Assembly (NCBI GenBank): GCA_030141605.1
Contig: JAQGDQ010000098.1
Span: 448,636-512,635 of the forward strand
Origin: Tubiluchus corallicola
Lineage: Eukaryota > Priapulida > Priapulimorpha > Priapulimorphida > Tubiluchidae
Length of the DNA: 64,000 nucleotides
Direction: 5' to 3'
Below are positions 23,829 to 38,141 of this stretch, piece by piece; positions within the stretch are counted from its first letter, which is position 1; every line of letters starts with the position of its first letter. The translations under genes and the position numbers were made by a program. The notes beneath the pieces were generated by a model that made no database searches, was not told the origin of the DNA, and saw only the letters and a list, made by a program, of their open reading frames with translations.

Positions 23829-26800
23829 GTAAGTGCGCACATATTCGTAATGTTTTTTAATTATCAGTTATAAGGTACTTTTGACAATCACATTAATTGT
23901 TTAAAGTTGGGCAACACTGGCAGTGGTTAGTTCATTAATTTATTGATGGGCAGTGGTCGTGGAAGAATTGCTTCTGATTTAAGATTGCATCATTGCAGTT
24001 AACGTGTGTGCTGTATCTAGTAAAGTCTCTTATAGAGAATAGAAATTCTCTGGTCTGGAGTTTGGTAATTAGTTTTGCCACATTAACGCTTGGTTGTGGT
24101 ACACTGCAAAATAAAAAAACACGTTTGAATGAGAGGCAGGGCTGATCACAAATACATCGTAGATTCAGGTCACCTCTGATGATATATTCAGTGTAGAGTA
24201 GCCTTTTCAATCCTGTCATATTAAACGCAATGTAGTTCTTTAAAGTGCTGGTTGGATGAATGAAATCAAATATTAATTTCTTTAATTAGAAAGCAGTTTC
24301 TCAGTGTAGTATACGTGGTTTAAAAATCGGCATACTTGTTGAAGTGAGACCGTTACTAAGAAGTTAGGGGTTTGCATCGTCTGATATCTAGAAACTACAA
24401 AACTGTATCAATTTCGATTCGTTTTAATGTCATTTCGTTCAATGAATACGCAACAATATGCTATAATTACAATCTTAAACATGCGTCGCGCTGTTACTGT
24501 TTGTTCCGTCCAGGAAGGAAACTACCTACAGGGTATTTAATGCAAGGTTCTTACACCTGACTTATCTCATAACATTACTAAGTGCTTATCTTTATTAAAG
24601 GTACATGCAGCCTGTAGGTCTGCCCTGCAATGAGTTTATGATGCAGATAGTCGTTGATATAGGCTGTTATTCTAATGTATTTACTGTATGTGCACTGACA
24701 GAAAGTCATGCTTATTTTAGTTATTTTCGTTTGAACTGATTTAAAATTTGCATAATTATATTGTACTGTAATCTTTGCATGCATTAATGCATGTCGGTTC
24801 TCAGTGCTCGACGCAGATTAAATTTGAACACAAATCTTTCTTTAAATCAAACATTGCATTAGCTTTACCGTAACGAAATTGTGCCTTCGTGTGCTTCATT
24901 TCTGCCTGTGCACTTACATGTAAGTGTAATTTGCTATGATGCTATCCTAACGTGATTTTATCTAAAAAGCTCGCTAATCGAGTACTCTAACCAAATAATA
25001 AGGGAATCGTCCGCTACTGATGCTGCTACTGAGAGAATATCTTCTTACACTTTTATTCGTATCTGCCTGCTTAATCGCGTGTCAGCAGCCCTACTGATGT
25101 TAGTTATACTTGGCCAGTGATAGATTACGGCCCTTTACTTGTCACAATAAACCATGCCGGTCAATAGAACTACATGATGGCTTGATTGCCAGCACCACGT
25201 CTGCATGAACTGTATTAATTACCTCGCATGATAAGAAGGGTGTATGATTTAGTTGAACGGATTAATACATCCTCAGCAGAAGCTGCACATTGTAAGCGGC
25301 ATTTCGAGACACACTGCATATTGAAAGTTGATTATGATACGGCTTCTCGAGTAGTGTAGTGGAGTTTAGGACTTCTTTTCTACATTATCCTGGGTTTCTG
25401 TTTATGGGATTTGTCATGGTACTAATTGATTTGAGTGATCAAGTTACAAACCTAAATTTCCTCAGTCATAGACGTCAGCAGCCTCTCAATGTAAGAGACA
25501 GTGACTATAGCAGATAGGCGAAAATAAAATTTAAATCTAGGAAAATAGTTATGAACATTTAACTAGATTCTTATAATTTGCTAGGGGAAGAACTATTTAT
25601 TAATATTTTTTGAAAATGTGAAATGTAATTAACACAGACATTAATTTTCTGGTAAATAATTACATAGGTAAGAGCTCGGGGAAAAACTGGATTTATAAGC
25701 ACATGTTCTACTGTAAGAATGTTCAGGGTGAAAACATGAGAAGCAGTTGTGCATGTAGTTGCCACAAATGGAAATGAGTGTTTTATGAAGTATGTAGAAA
25801 AGAATAATTTATGTTGGATTCCGTTTGCAAAACTGAAGACTGTTGGTAAATCTCATTTTCATCTGGACGTGTAAGAGGTGGAAATTGTCAAGTCTTTTTG
25901 TCAAAGTGGTTATTGTAACGGTTGAAGCTGTTGACAGGTTTCTCTAGAATCATCGTTGATGTGGCTGCGTTGTTCGACTCTTTATGTTTGGTCAATTAAT
26001 CTGCAAGATGCACTTTAATTTAGTATAATCTCTCTAAAGGGAAAGAAGCACGTGTTTCACCTTTTTTATGCTTTATTTGCGTCAATGAAATGTTGAAAAT
26101 CACGACCATTAATGCCTTTGCTAGTTAACAGAATTTACAGAACAGAATTTTTCTAAATTTGCTGTTCGTAATGCAGTCAAATTAACACGGATTTCTTACG
26201 CGTCTGAATTTTTCGCTACGCCTTCACATTTCCTTAATTTTACCTGCATGGCTTCACACGAGCAATTATCGCAGGTTGATGTTGCTGTTCGATTAGCAAG
26301 CCATCTCTGGCAAAGCTCAATGTTTGTCACGCCAAGCACATGTTTCAAACAAGAGAAAAAATCGTAGATTTGCACCGAGGACAGAAGTGAAACCGCAATA
26401 CAAATCATCAAACAGCCACAATACATGGCTGTTAATGTCTATACCCCCGGGATCCATTTAAAGAATTATTCCTCACCAGGATTGTAGGATTATATGCTCA
26501 GCTTATTAATGAGGCGGAGCAGTTAGCGCCTTGGGGTGACAAGCGTGGTTAAATTCGTTATGTCGCTGCATCGTTGCATTAGGCACTAAAACTGGTTTGA
26601 AACTGAAATACATGTACATGTACATAAGCTTATAACTGAAACCAACTTGTGAATCAGTTTTATGAAGCATCATTCACAAGCGTTGATATTTTAAGTACTA
26701 ATGCGGATAGATGATAGATCATTATGAAAAAACTATTTATTTAGTAAATTTAGTATTTATTTATTAAGTAGTAAAGCAACTATCTATTTAGAATAAAGTA

Positions 26801-29800
26801 TTTATAAGTGCTGCCAAGAGCATTTTCGCTAAAACAGTTGCACGTTCACGACACCAATGTTCATTTCCCGCATGTCGTTTAAGTGATTTCTCCACAAATT
26901 ATTGCCAGTTTTTTTACAACAACAGCTACTTTAAAATGCTTACAGAAATTCGGTAAATTCAGTTTGGGGTGTTGTAAAAATCGCACGAAATCACGAAATT
27001 TTTCCTCCCTAAATTAAATGACAATTTTGAAATCTCTGTCCTTGCACTCTGTGATCAGTTAAACTGTTTACTTTATACAGATTACCCTCTCCAGGCACGT
27101 AAGATTCTGTGAAGCACATTTCACGCTTTTGAGTTCGTGTGTGTGATAAGTAGAGACTTAATTAGACTCAAAGACTTAACTTGATTAATGTAAGTTAGCA
27201 GCTGCTGTGGTGGATGAAATGTACATTAAATAAGCCCGCCATCACCGCGGTTTCTGATTGTTACGGGCTTCATTTATACAGCGGAAATTAAACAGATATA
27301 TGTGTGGCAACAACAGGAGTAATTTGCTGGAAAGGCTAAGATGTGTTGCGCACATGTGGCGCTCCTGGCAATAATGAAAACAATGACGTTTTATGTATCC
27401 AGTACTGTTTTAACTAAAATTGTTAGTGTTGATCGCGTTTAGTTACTTAAGTTTGATTTTTTCAAGTATATGTAGTTTTTTTCAAATTTGTTTGGGCTGC
27501 AAAGACTTGCCTGTTTCTGGCCTTGGGGTCTTGGCCAGAAAATTGCATAATTTTCAACATAATTGCAGCATTACCGAGAATGGGTCCATATACAAAACCG
27601 AAGGACTGCTTTCTCTATGGTTGCATTATTCTTTGTAGTTTCTGCTACTAAGTCGAGACTAAAGTCAAAAGACAACATTTGTTTACCATCACTCATTTAA
27701 CAGTTAATTTCAGCACTAACGACTATTTACCGACTGACACTGACAGTTATACAGGTAAAAACGCAACACACGAATAACATATAGGGCATATGCCCTGGCG
27801 TTGGCAGCCGCTAAACTCGAACTCAAACCTACGTAGCTGCAATCCAAAATCTAGACCACTCAGCCACCCACCCAGACTAACATGCAACTGCTCAGCAGTG
27901 ACACACGTCGCACATCGCAGACATTTTTATTAAATTAATTTAATTTTACTTATCCTGGGGTCCATTGTCACCTCCCAAGTTTCCCACGGTCATAACTATT
28001 CCATCATTCCCTCACTGTATACTTGCTTTTAAACTTTTCGTAATCCCGATAAGCATTTTCAAATCAACCACCATTCATCATAGTTGGTGCTTCAAAAGCT
28101 GTTTAACTCTTTACCCGATTTGACATGTTTTGCTCACCGGGTAAACATGTTGATCAATCTGCCACAGCCTCACAGGAAGCATTTGTATTCAACATGGTTG
28201 CTCAGCGGTAATTTCTCCTTCGAAGCTACATTTTGAGATCCCTAATGTGAAAGATGTGGCATCGAAATTATAAGCGTTTATCATTAGTTTGTTTTCATTA
28301 GTTCAGCAAGAACGTTCTTGGCAATTACTGAGTATAATCACAATCCTGATTATACTATCCATATAAAATTAAGAGGTGCCAGTCACGAACACAAACTATG
28401 ATTTTTAATAGCAGTTAAAATTAAGAAAGACCACACGCTATGAATTAGCTGAAGGAGAAATGTGATCTGCCCTCCCGGTTTTAGGAGTTTCTCTTTTTCA
28501 GCAAATTCAAATAACAGCACTTTAATTTTGCCGCTGTTTCGCCAATAAAATGCCTGCCGCTATAAAAGTCGAGCGCGTTAACAGGCAATTAAAAGCTACA
28601 AAAACGCCAGGCACACGTCATTACTAAATATCATCTAACTCCATGGTTAGGAAGATAAATTTCGTTTATTCTGGCTGTACTGCTGAAAGGGTACGTCTGC
28701 TTCTCGAAGTCTCACCTCAGCCACCAAAAGAATCTAATTAAGTATTATAATAAAAAACTGCAGATTGAAGTATGGCCTTTTTGTGATCAGCAGTTCAAGT
28801 TCGCGTGAAAGGGGGAATCAGAATTAGGAATAGCGACTGCCAAAACCCTTTTTCGCAGGTATTCATTTATTATAGTCTGCGTGTTCTCTTTTTGTTGTTG
28901 CACGTTAAATGATCGGAAGGTGCTGTATGGCGTACGTATTTGCTAAGCTGCATTTTCTCAGCTGCGCATGTTGACACTGAAAGAGTTAAACCACTTGAAC
29001 TTATCTCAAACGATTGTAAACCTCATTCTTTGTGTAACTTACGAAAGCGTCTCTGTGCAACTAACTCACCAAGAACAGTATAAATGGAATTCTTTGTGGG
29101 CGGTTTTGCTTACATTAAATCATGTATTCAAATATTGTTTTAATACCTCATTCTGCTGTGATATAAATCAAGTTGAGATGGCATACATTTTGTGCTGCAC
29201 CACCATTATAACTGCAACACAATATGTGTAATATATGGACGCATGGTATAATCACGCGTCCTTCTTTCTGTAAGTAGAATTCTGGTTGCATGAAGAAGTT
29301 CTTGTAGGGCAAGACTGATGACGTAAATGATCGATTGTAAAAGCGTAGAAAAAACAAAAAAGCTATATGAAAAACCTTGGAGCATTGCTTTGCAAAATCT
29401 AGACATAAAGCATGAGCGAGGGGTGTAGTTGGGCACTGTGGTTTAGCAATTAATTTTCATCTATGCTGAGTCTGGTCAGGAAATGTATGGGTGACTGTCG
29501 CAAAAGTGGTTCCCGGCAGTTTTATCTGCCATAGTGCTCCGATGATTTGCTTCGTTGACTGAGGATGTATAATCATCCAAACGTGCTCAACGCACTTTTT
29601 CCGATCATGTCCTTCTCATTTTAAAGAAGATATAAGATATGAGAACAATTTATTTCACACATCCAAATCAAGAAAGTATGTACAATGCTGACAATAATAA
29701 TTGCTTAAGTGTGAGGTTAGCTTCATGACTATAAGAGGAACATCCTTGATAATGAGCTAGCTCTGACCCTGCCATAATCATGTACATTATGTAATAAGTA

Positions 29801-29898
29801 AGCCTTGTCGTAGTTTGGTGGATTTTGATTTGCAAAATGCCGAGTCGTATATACATTGCCACGCACGATTGTACATACACCCTCCTTCACACGTGCAT

Positions 29899-29969
<71 letters not shown>

Positions 29970-32900
29970 CACGCACAATGTTGTAATGTATAGTAGCCCA
30001 CAAGCTTTTTTCACAAACTTTTGGACAACCTGCTTTTGTTATGCAAACATTGCAAACTCGCTCCAGTTGATGAAAACAATAGAAGCAAAAAGAACAACCA
30101 TGCCCCCAGTAACCACAGAGACGTTTTGTGCTTCGGTGGCTTCTATCGATAAATCCTCACAACGTTTGTAGAGCATGTAATTAGGTCAACGTTTTGTATC
30201 ATGCTTCATCTCACATGCATTAAATAAACTGGAGAAGTTATTTTGAAATCTAAACCTAACCTTGTTTACAAATGCGCGTAGATATGGATATCTCTGAAAT
30301 ATCGCAAATATGTTTTCAGTTTATTCTAGACTATGGTTTCAGTGGCTCTCTATCAATAGACGGGGTAGAAGTTCGTCTGTAGATACGGAGTAATAATTAT
30401 TTACTGGCTCAAGCGCCCAGTGATTATGTGCGATGTGTTAAGTCGTAATTTAACTATGGTCTTACACAACTTTTTAAAAACTTTAAATTGTTCAGGAATT
30501 TTATTGACAAATAATATCTATTTTTTTATATTTGTTGGTGACGAACTCAAGAGCTCAGAACCTGCGTAACGTGCTCACATATGTTCTGTGAGTTTTACTG
30601 ACTGCTGCAGTTAATCGGGCCCAGTTTTGGAAGCCCAAAATACATCTGTTTATAGTAATCCCAATGTGGGCAGTTAGGGGGAATATTTGTTGATCTTACT
30701 GTCAGAATCCTATATGCCTTCTGGTCTTACAGACGGGTATTAATTTTGGTTTCCATGGCCATAGTATAAAAATACTAATTCATTCTTGGTGATTTTGGCA
30801 TTTGTGCTTTTATTTTGTATTAGATAATTTAGTTTTAACAACTGCACAGTGTGTACAGTTGTCTAAATGTTTTGGGAGGTTTCCTTTTGCACTTACACTT
30901 GCTTTCTTTGTTTTTTATTCAGTGCAGATTAACTGATCCTTAACTAAACAAAAAACAGACTGACAAAAATAGACCAATACAGCATTGCATCCCAGTAATA
31001 AGTAGGCTGAGGTGAGTGTTGTCTGTTGCCGAGAAAATCTTTCCTCAACTGTGCTGTACGTACAATCGCCAAATGATTACCAACTGCTGGCAGGCTGTTT
31101 CCAGACTTCCAGTAGACCTACTATGGTTTATTTTTATCCTATGTGGTATAGTATGGTAGTCAGATTTTGTTTACGACTAGAGAGTCCTATAGAAGTCTGT
31201 ATGGAAATAAAATACAATGGCTGCTTTCTGTTTCCTGTATACACAAGTTTTGTGTTGGTTGCAGAAAATTTCTTGAAGACTCGATACGGCACTGTTGATG
31301 GAAAGGGCCTTGAAGCCAATTGAGGTCTAGGCTATTTGTTGACCATTCTTATATAATATCTTCTATCATGTGTAAGGCAATTTAACACAATCGGCTTATT
31401 ATGCCAAGTTGCCCACTTACCAGATGCTTCCGGGTAACGCTGTGTAACGTTGATGTCAGTATAGACAGATGCTATGACAGTACTGGTAAGTGACCTGCTA
31501 AATAATCTGCTTATTTAGTTATTTATTTATGCTTTTTTTCTTCTTCGTGTTCTTTGTACTGCCAGCGATTTTGTGAAGTGAGGAAGCAGACAGAAGTGAA
31601 GAAATGCTGAAAATACGCTGATGAAATTATTTGAAAAGATATTATTAAAAAGAAACGAAGAACTTTTAAAAAATGAGATTACAAGAAGTTGGTGTAGATG
31701 TAGGCGAAAAACTAATTTCTGACCTATTTATGATTGACGGATAATTGAATATTACAGATGGATAGGCCAAGAATTGAAAATAGCTTTCCTTGATGTTGAA
31801 AAATGTTTCTGTAAGCTGTGACTGTTTGTTTGATTGAAATGTGGATGACCAGAAAAAATTCGGTCGGAGAATGTGTCGTGTAATAACTAACTTAAGAGCA
31901 AATGCAAGATTATTTGTAGATGACATTGCGGGTATGGGCAGTGAGGAGCAAATACATAATGTAGTAGATAATTATAGTGCATAATGAAGGAAAATCACAG
32001 ATGCTAAGAATATGAAACAAAGTAGAAGCCAAACGAATCAATATAATACTGGGGTAAGAGTTAAAAAACGACAGATTAGTGAAACTGCATGGTACAAATA
32101 TCTAGATGATTATATACAAAAGAATGGAAAAAGATGTGAATATTTCTAAAGGAAAAGAAAAGAGAATGTTGGATGCATGGTGAGGAACGTATTAAACTGT
32201 AGTTATACAAATTAAATTGGTAGATTTTGCAATACAGATAAGGCTGGATTTCTTAGAGTAAGTTATGATAGCCAGGTTAGAAACGTGGAGTGCATGGAGC
32301 CACGAAAATAGAAATGGGCGGGAGGGAAAAACTCAGAACAAAATGTTGCAAAAACTATTATCACGGGTGTCAACTAGTTTTTGGGTGGTGCTAGTGACAG
32401 GTGTGTGGCCAATTAAACAGAAAATCGATTGCAGTTCTTACATAATCTAGCAAGAGATGGAGGGAAAATGATTGAAAGCATGTGGTACAAAGAAGTAGAA
32501 AGAAGTTGGACGGAAGAAATTAAAAGTCCATGTGAGAAATATGATATAGTTATACAATTTGGGCATGTAACTGCACCTATTAGTCAGTCTGGAAGAAATA
32601 TGTTAAAGAGATTATAAAAAATTCATTAAAATTAGTGCCCAGCAGGAGATACACTCAAAAGTCAGTCTAGAAGAAATACGTTAAAGAGACTACAAAAAAT
32701 TCATTCAAATTAGTGCCCATCGGAGATACACGCAAAAATTAAGTGAAGGTTCTTAACCTATGAGCATGATAAAGCTAAACATATAACTGAGTAAGTCTGA
32801 GTTGACGCCAGAAGAGAAAAAACGGGTAGCAGAAATAAAGCTTAATATGCTATCGCTAAAAGTTATAAAGCTTAAACAAGATCTAGGGTATCCGCTTTGT

Positions 32901-35900
32901 GGTAAAAAAGAAGTCACGACTGAGCATATATTCAAATGTACGGTGATAAGAAATATGCTACCACCAGAGAAGTAAATTATCAAACTCTGATTGAGTCAGA
33001 AGTCCACAAATAGCAAATGATTTGCTGGAATATGTTCAAATAGCAATGGAAGTAACGACAAGTCGATAGAAAGTGAGGAGGTGTCGAACTGGAAGTTTAG
33101 CCAAAATAATATTGGTTATAAATGGATCATAAGAGTTTAAGCTGATTATATGTTGCTTTTGTCTCGCGCGTGACATTCACGTGTGCCTCTCTAATCAAAT
33201 AGAGTGGACACCATGGAAACAACGAAACAATGAACGTTGAGTGTCGGAACTTCGACTGAAGATCAGCTAAGTTCACGTCGTTCTTAACATTAAGCTAAAA
33301 CTAAGTTGCCTGTCTTGAGCATCCCCAGAGGTTTCTTAACTGCAAGAAAATAAATTGAAGTAAGATTGCGTGAGCCCATTTCAAGCTTTATGCTAGTGAG
33401 TTTGCAGGCTACAAAATTTATTGTAGAACTTCAGTGCCCTTTTATATACACGTATTTGAATGATTAATGGTAATATGGATATAATTGTATAGCAGCTCTT
33501 CGTAATTTCATATTGATAAATGAGTTTTATGACTAAAAGTTATTCAACTCGTTCAACTTTATGGGGCGTTAAGTAAAAAAATGCATCGTTAAAACGGGAA
33601 ACAACATCAGTGACTTGTATTCACCGTACTTGGCTTTTACGATCTATTGCATGTTGGAGTCGTAAAGGAAGTCCTTTTTCTGTGCAAACTTTTAAGGGTT
33701 ATTAGCATGCCTAAAACTTCAGTCAGAGATTATCTAGACTGAGCGCAGCACGTCTATATGACCTTCAATGACAGTTCAATGATTTTACACTTCCATTTTT
33801 CTTAGCGACGTAGAAATCTGAATTCCCGGAGGTCCAACTTAACGTTACTTGGCCTTAGTAAATAAAGTTATGATTCCGCTGACTCGATTAGGCAAATAGC
33901 CCGAATGCTACAAGAAGATGGATTACGTGCTTCATGCACTGACAGACTAGCCGTAAAGTGTCCCTCAGTTTCTATAAGGGCTTTTCCCAGGGATTGCGAC
34001 TTTTACTGACATTCGTCCGACAGGTCCAGGTCATGAATATTTCATGTTTTAATCCATTATCGTCTACCCTTAGCTCTCAGAAACTGATACTGATCGTGGT
34101 TGCATGCTCTAGGTTAAGTTTAGGTTTAGTTAACCAACCCAACGTTTCAGTTGAGACACATGAACCTCTATTTCAAATTCGCGTGCGTCTTGTTTTTGAC
34201 TTTAGTGGCTATTGTTTTGCATTTATTTGGAAATTGGATTGAAGTCAAAAATTACCAAGTTGAGGGTGTAAGTAGTGTTCCATGTTCGCAACAAGGGTAC
34301 ATTGCTAGTTTATATTCGTTATCGTTTGGAAATCTTGAAAACGTTGTCCTGCACTACTACCCATGCAGAGCCTAACTTTCATTCTACAAGAGTGGTGAAC
34401 TCAGATGGTTAACTGCTGTTTTAGACTTCGATGTTTGTGCTGTAGAACTCTCCTATACAGCTAACTAATGGCCGAAAGTTCAGCATCAAAAACATTGTGA
34501 CTATCTGAAAGAGGGTGACAGAGACATTTTGCATAGTGCGAGATGTAATTCTCTCATATTCAGGTTGTTATTAAATGCCTGGCAATGAATAATTTGCGAG
34601 TTTTAAGAAGTTTTATTTCCCAAATCCATCTTTGTTCTACAACATAATTAACAAAGGTTTTGGACACAGGCTGTTTCGCCACTAGCGTTTTTGACACTTA
34701 GATTATTTGGACAAAGGTAGTTTTGAAGACATTTTAGACACATTGGTTTTTTGAACATAGGCAGTTTGGGCACATCTGTAATTTGGACACAAGACAATTC
34801 AGACACAAGGTAGTTTGGATATATAGGACATTTGGACACACAACCTATTTTGACACTAGAAATTTACGCGGGCGGCTGAAGCAGCTCAATACACAGGTAA
34901 TTTGTACACAGATTCCTTTGTGCACAAGGTATTTGGACACTTAGGTCATTTGAACATGCAGGCTATTTGAACATGCAGGCTATTTGGAAACGTAGATCAT
35001 TTGGACACAAGGTAGTTTGGACACATAATCTATTTGGACACAGCCGTATTTTTGTAAAATTCAGGGGATTTCTAATGTCTGAATAATAGAATCAAACGAA
35101 TGGTATAATTTTATTATCTGTTTTGAAAAAGATTCTTTTCTAGCTATCTCGAACCCAATTTCCCCAATTGTAACTACAGACCGCAGGTAAAAAATTACAT
35201 GAATACTAGGGCGTTTTCATTGCGTGCGAATATCCGCATGCGGTGACGGTACGACCGATGCGATTGGTACAGTACAGTACAATACAGCGATTGCGACAGA
35301 TTTCTTGCTGCAGCTTTTTCACGCTAATTAAACTCTACTCTAAGTATACTAATAATGCTTTACAGATTAAGATGTTTAGGTATTGTAATTAAGATAAAAC
35401 GATGATCATTGGAGGAGACGTTTTCCTGGAAGATTTTTCTTTAACAAATTATTAAAATGGCAATGAAAAACTTTTAGTTCGTACAATTTAGCATGTGATA
35501 AAGAACTCTGTCTGACAACCACAGTTTGAGCCGGTATAAATCAATTTCGGTATTCTCCCTACATTACCTTCGCCGCATGCTGATCTATTGCAAGCATAGC
35601 TTCTCTGACAACGCGCTTGGCTACTCTTACCAGAACTAATCAAATAGCAATCACTAATCGATCTTAATACAATAAATTGCTCATTTCGATAACTCTGGAA
35701 TGAATGCCTCACTCATAAATAGTCAATGTGTGTGAAAGGATCAGTCTTTCAGCACTTGTAATAACTCCTGTACTGTTACATTTCTTGTTATTTTAAAATT
35801 GTTACAGAGTAAATAGCTTCGGTGCCTTCTTGTTCAAATTTTATTATTAAGCATAGCCAGCCATGCTGGCAAACTTTGTTTCTGTCATGAAACGGATGCA

Positions 35901-38055
35901 GTAAAAATGCCACTTCGGCACAGTATTGTATTTTTGGTTAAATATTTATCTTAAAATTAAAATGTCGTCAAGGCTACCTTTAATGAGGATTCCTAAACGT
36001 TGGACAGCGAATAGTAAGCTACACGTCTAAATACTTACTCTTAAAAGTGTCCAGTTCTTGTGCAAAATGAACCTGGAGTCCAAATGACCTATGTGTCCAG
36101 AGCATCTAGTGTCCAATTCTTGTGCAAAATGAGCCGTGTGTCCATATGACCTATGTATCGAAAATATTAGTGTCTAAATGTATCCTATGTCCACGTGGCT
36201 TGTGTGTCCAAATAGCCTGTGTGTTCAAATGACCTATGTATTCAAATCGCTTTGTGTCCTAAGGATTCTGTTTACATAACCTACATGTCTAAACTATCTT
36301 GCGTCCAAATGGCGTGTTTATCCAAAGCACCTTGTGTTCAAATGACCCATCCGTCCAAAAATTTTGTGGCGAAGCATTCTGTGCCCATACATTTGTGTCG
36401 AAATGTCTGCACCCTGCTTGTTATATCTGCTCGCAAATGTTAGTCTTTAACGCGTTTCCAACAATGCAGTCTATATTATAGGATAGGCACCCTACTTTGC
36501 CTTTAATTAATTATCTGGATAGATCGCTCACACAGCCGTGTATTCATCGAGCTGGGGATTAGTAAAGACTGCTTTTCTTAACTGTTCTTTGGGTTTCCTT
36601 TGCGTTTGTGCATAATAGCATTGATTGCCCTTGCCTACAAACGGTCGTTTTGTTTTGACGAGAATGAGTTGGAAGTACCAAACTCTTCTGGCTCGTATTG
36701 CAAACAGAAATGTTGCTGACGTGTACAGTAAATACACCTACGTGTTTCACTTTCAAAAAGGTATATTTACATTTATGACTGTCTATAAACGAAATTTGCT
36801 GATTTGACACTGCTATTTGGATCATGGTGTTCTGTTTCGTGAGTTCCTAACTGTAGAAATCCACTTTCGTGGCTTAACCCACTTTAGCAAAGAGAAACAC
36901 GAAAGCCACATTCTTGAGTTGGGTTTGCCAAGAACTTTGCCATTTGTAGCCGCAAATAACATTCTGTTTTCATAAATTTCATAGATTCGCATGCCAGACG
37001 CTTTAGTTCTTGTAGCTAAACTGGTTTTGAAAATTCGCACTGATGTATTCGTTGGCTAAGCAGGTACATCGATGATCAAGTAATTAGGTACAAATGCAGC
37101 AGGTTCATTGGTGATCAAGTAATTAGGTACAAATGCGGCAAGTGCGCAACTGAGTATAACATTATATACATTTTCGTATAAACCTTTAAATAATATTTCT
37201 CTAGAGTTTCTTTATTGCCCCTTATCCCGATTTGTAGATTGTGTTGTTTGAAGCAATTTATATAAAAACATTTCTAGTAATTCTTTTGTCTTGTGGTGTT
37301 GTCATAATTAATAACTTTTGAGCCAGGCACAGCAAGGTTTTTAATGACTCATGATGCAAACAGTTTAATTGAAATATGTTCGCAATTTACAACTGTAATA
37401 ACATCGCCATTTTTCCAGCCTTTAATGGGCTTTTAAGTTTATGTGCTACTGTGAAACATTGATTTTAATTAATAAGTAATGAGAAGCCAGTGTAGAGTGA
37501 AGTTTAATGAGCGTTAAGCAGGGAGTCTACAGCCCAAGGGAAAAATATTAAACAGGTATACAGTATACTGACATAAACGTTCGGGCAGCTACCGTCTCAA
37601 AGTCCCTAAAAGCTAAGCTCCAACGCTACAAAATAGTTTTGTTTCGGCAGCATAGATATTTACATGTAGCGTCTGTGTCCTTAAAGTTATTTTTAAAAAA
37701 GTACAGCGGAGAAATAGTGGTCCCATTCACTGCGTGAATCCTTCGTAACATTTATTGTTTTTACGTTTTAACGTTTTACGTTAAAATATGACTAACATTT
37801 TATGGTATAAGTGTATTTTTTGAAACGTTTTCTATGCTAGTCTTGGTGGGTTGGGAACAGTTTTCGACAGGCTGCAGTTTTTGTTATTGTTATGTTAGTG
37901 ACATATTATGCTATACTGTAGATGTTAAAATGATACTTTTCGTATTCTAGGGTGAGTTGGAGATAGTTTTTGATAGGCTGCAGTCATCAACAGCCTCACC
38001 AAAAGTACATAACGTACAAACACAGTCAAGTGGACAGGACAGCTTGGTAAGCTAG

Positions 38056-38141
<86 letters not shown>

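Larger units (their letters stand above)
23829..37950 (+). other. First intron of the C2CD2L-like gene (14.1 kb)
   Basis: Apart from the separately listed SINE, (CA)n array, LINE fragment, fold-back-like element, 39-bp repeat and exon-2 duplicate, the sequence is AT-rich with only short, unremarkable open frames (the longest on plus, 31012-31323, is unrecognised). No exon matching the expected protein was seen. Confidence 0.7.
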
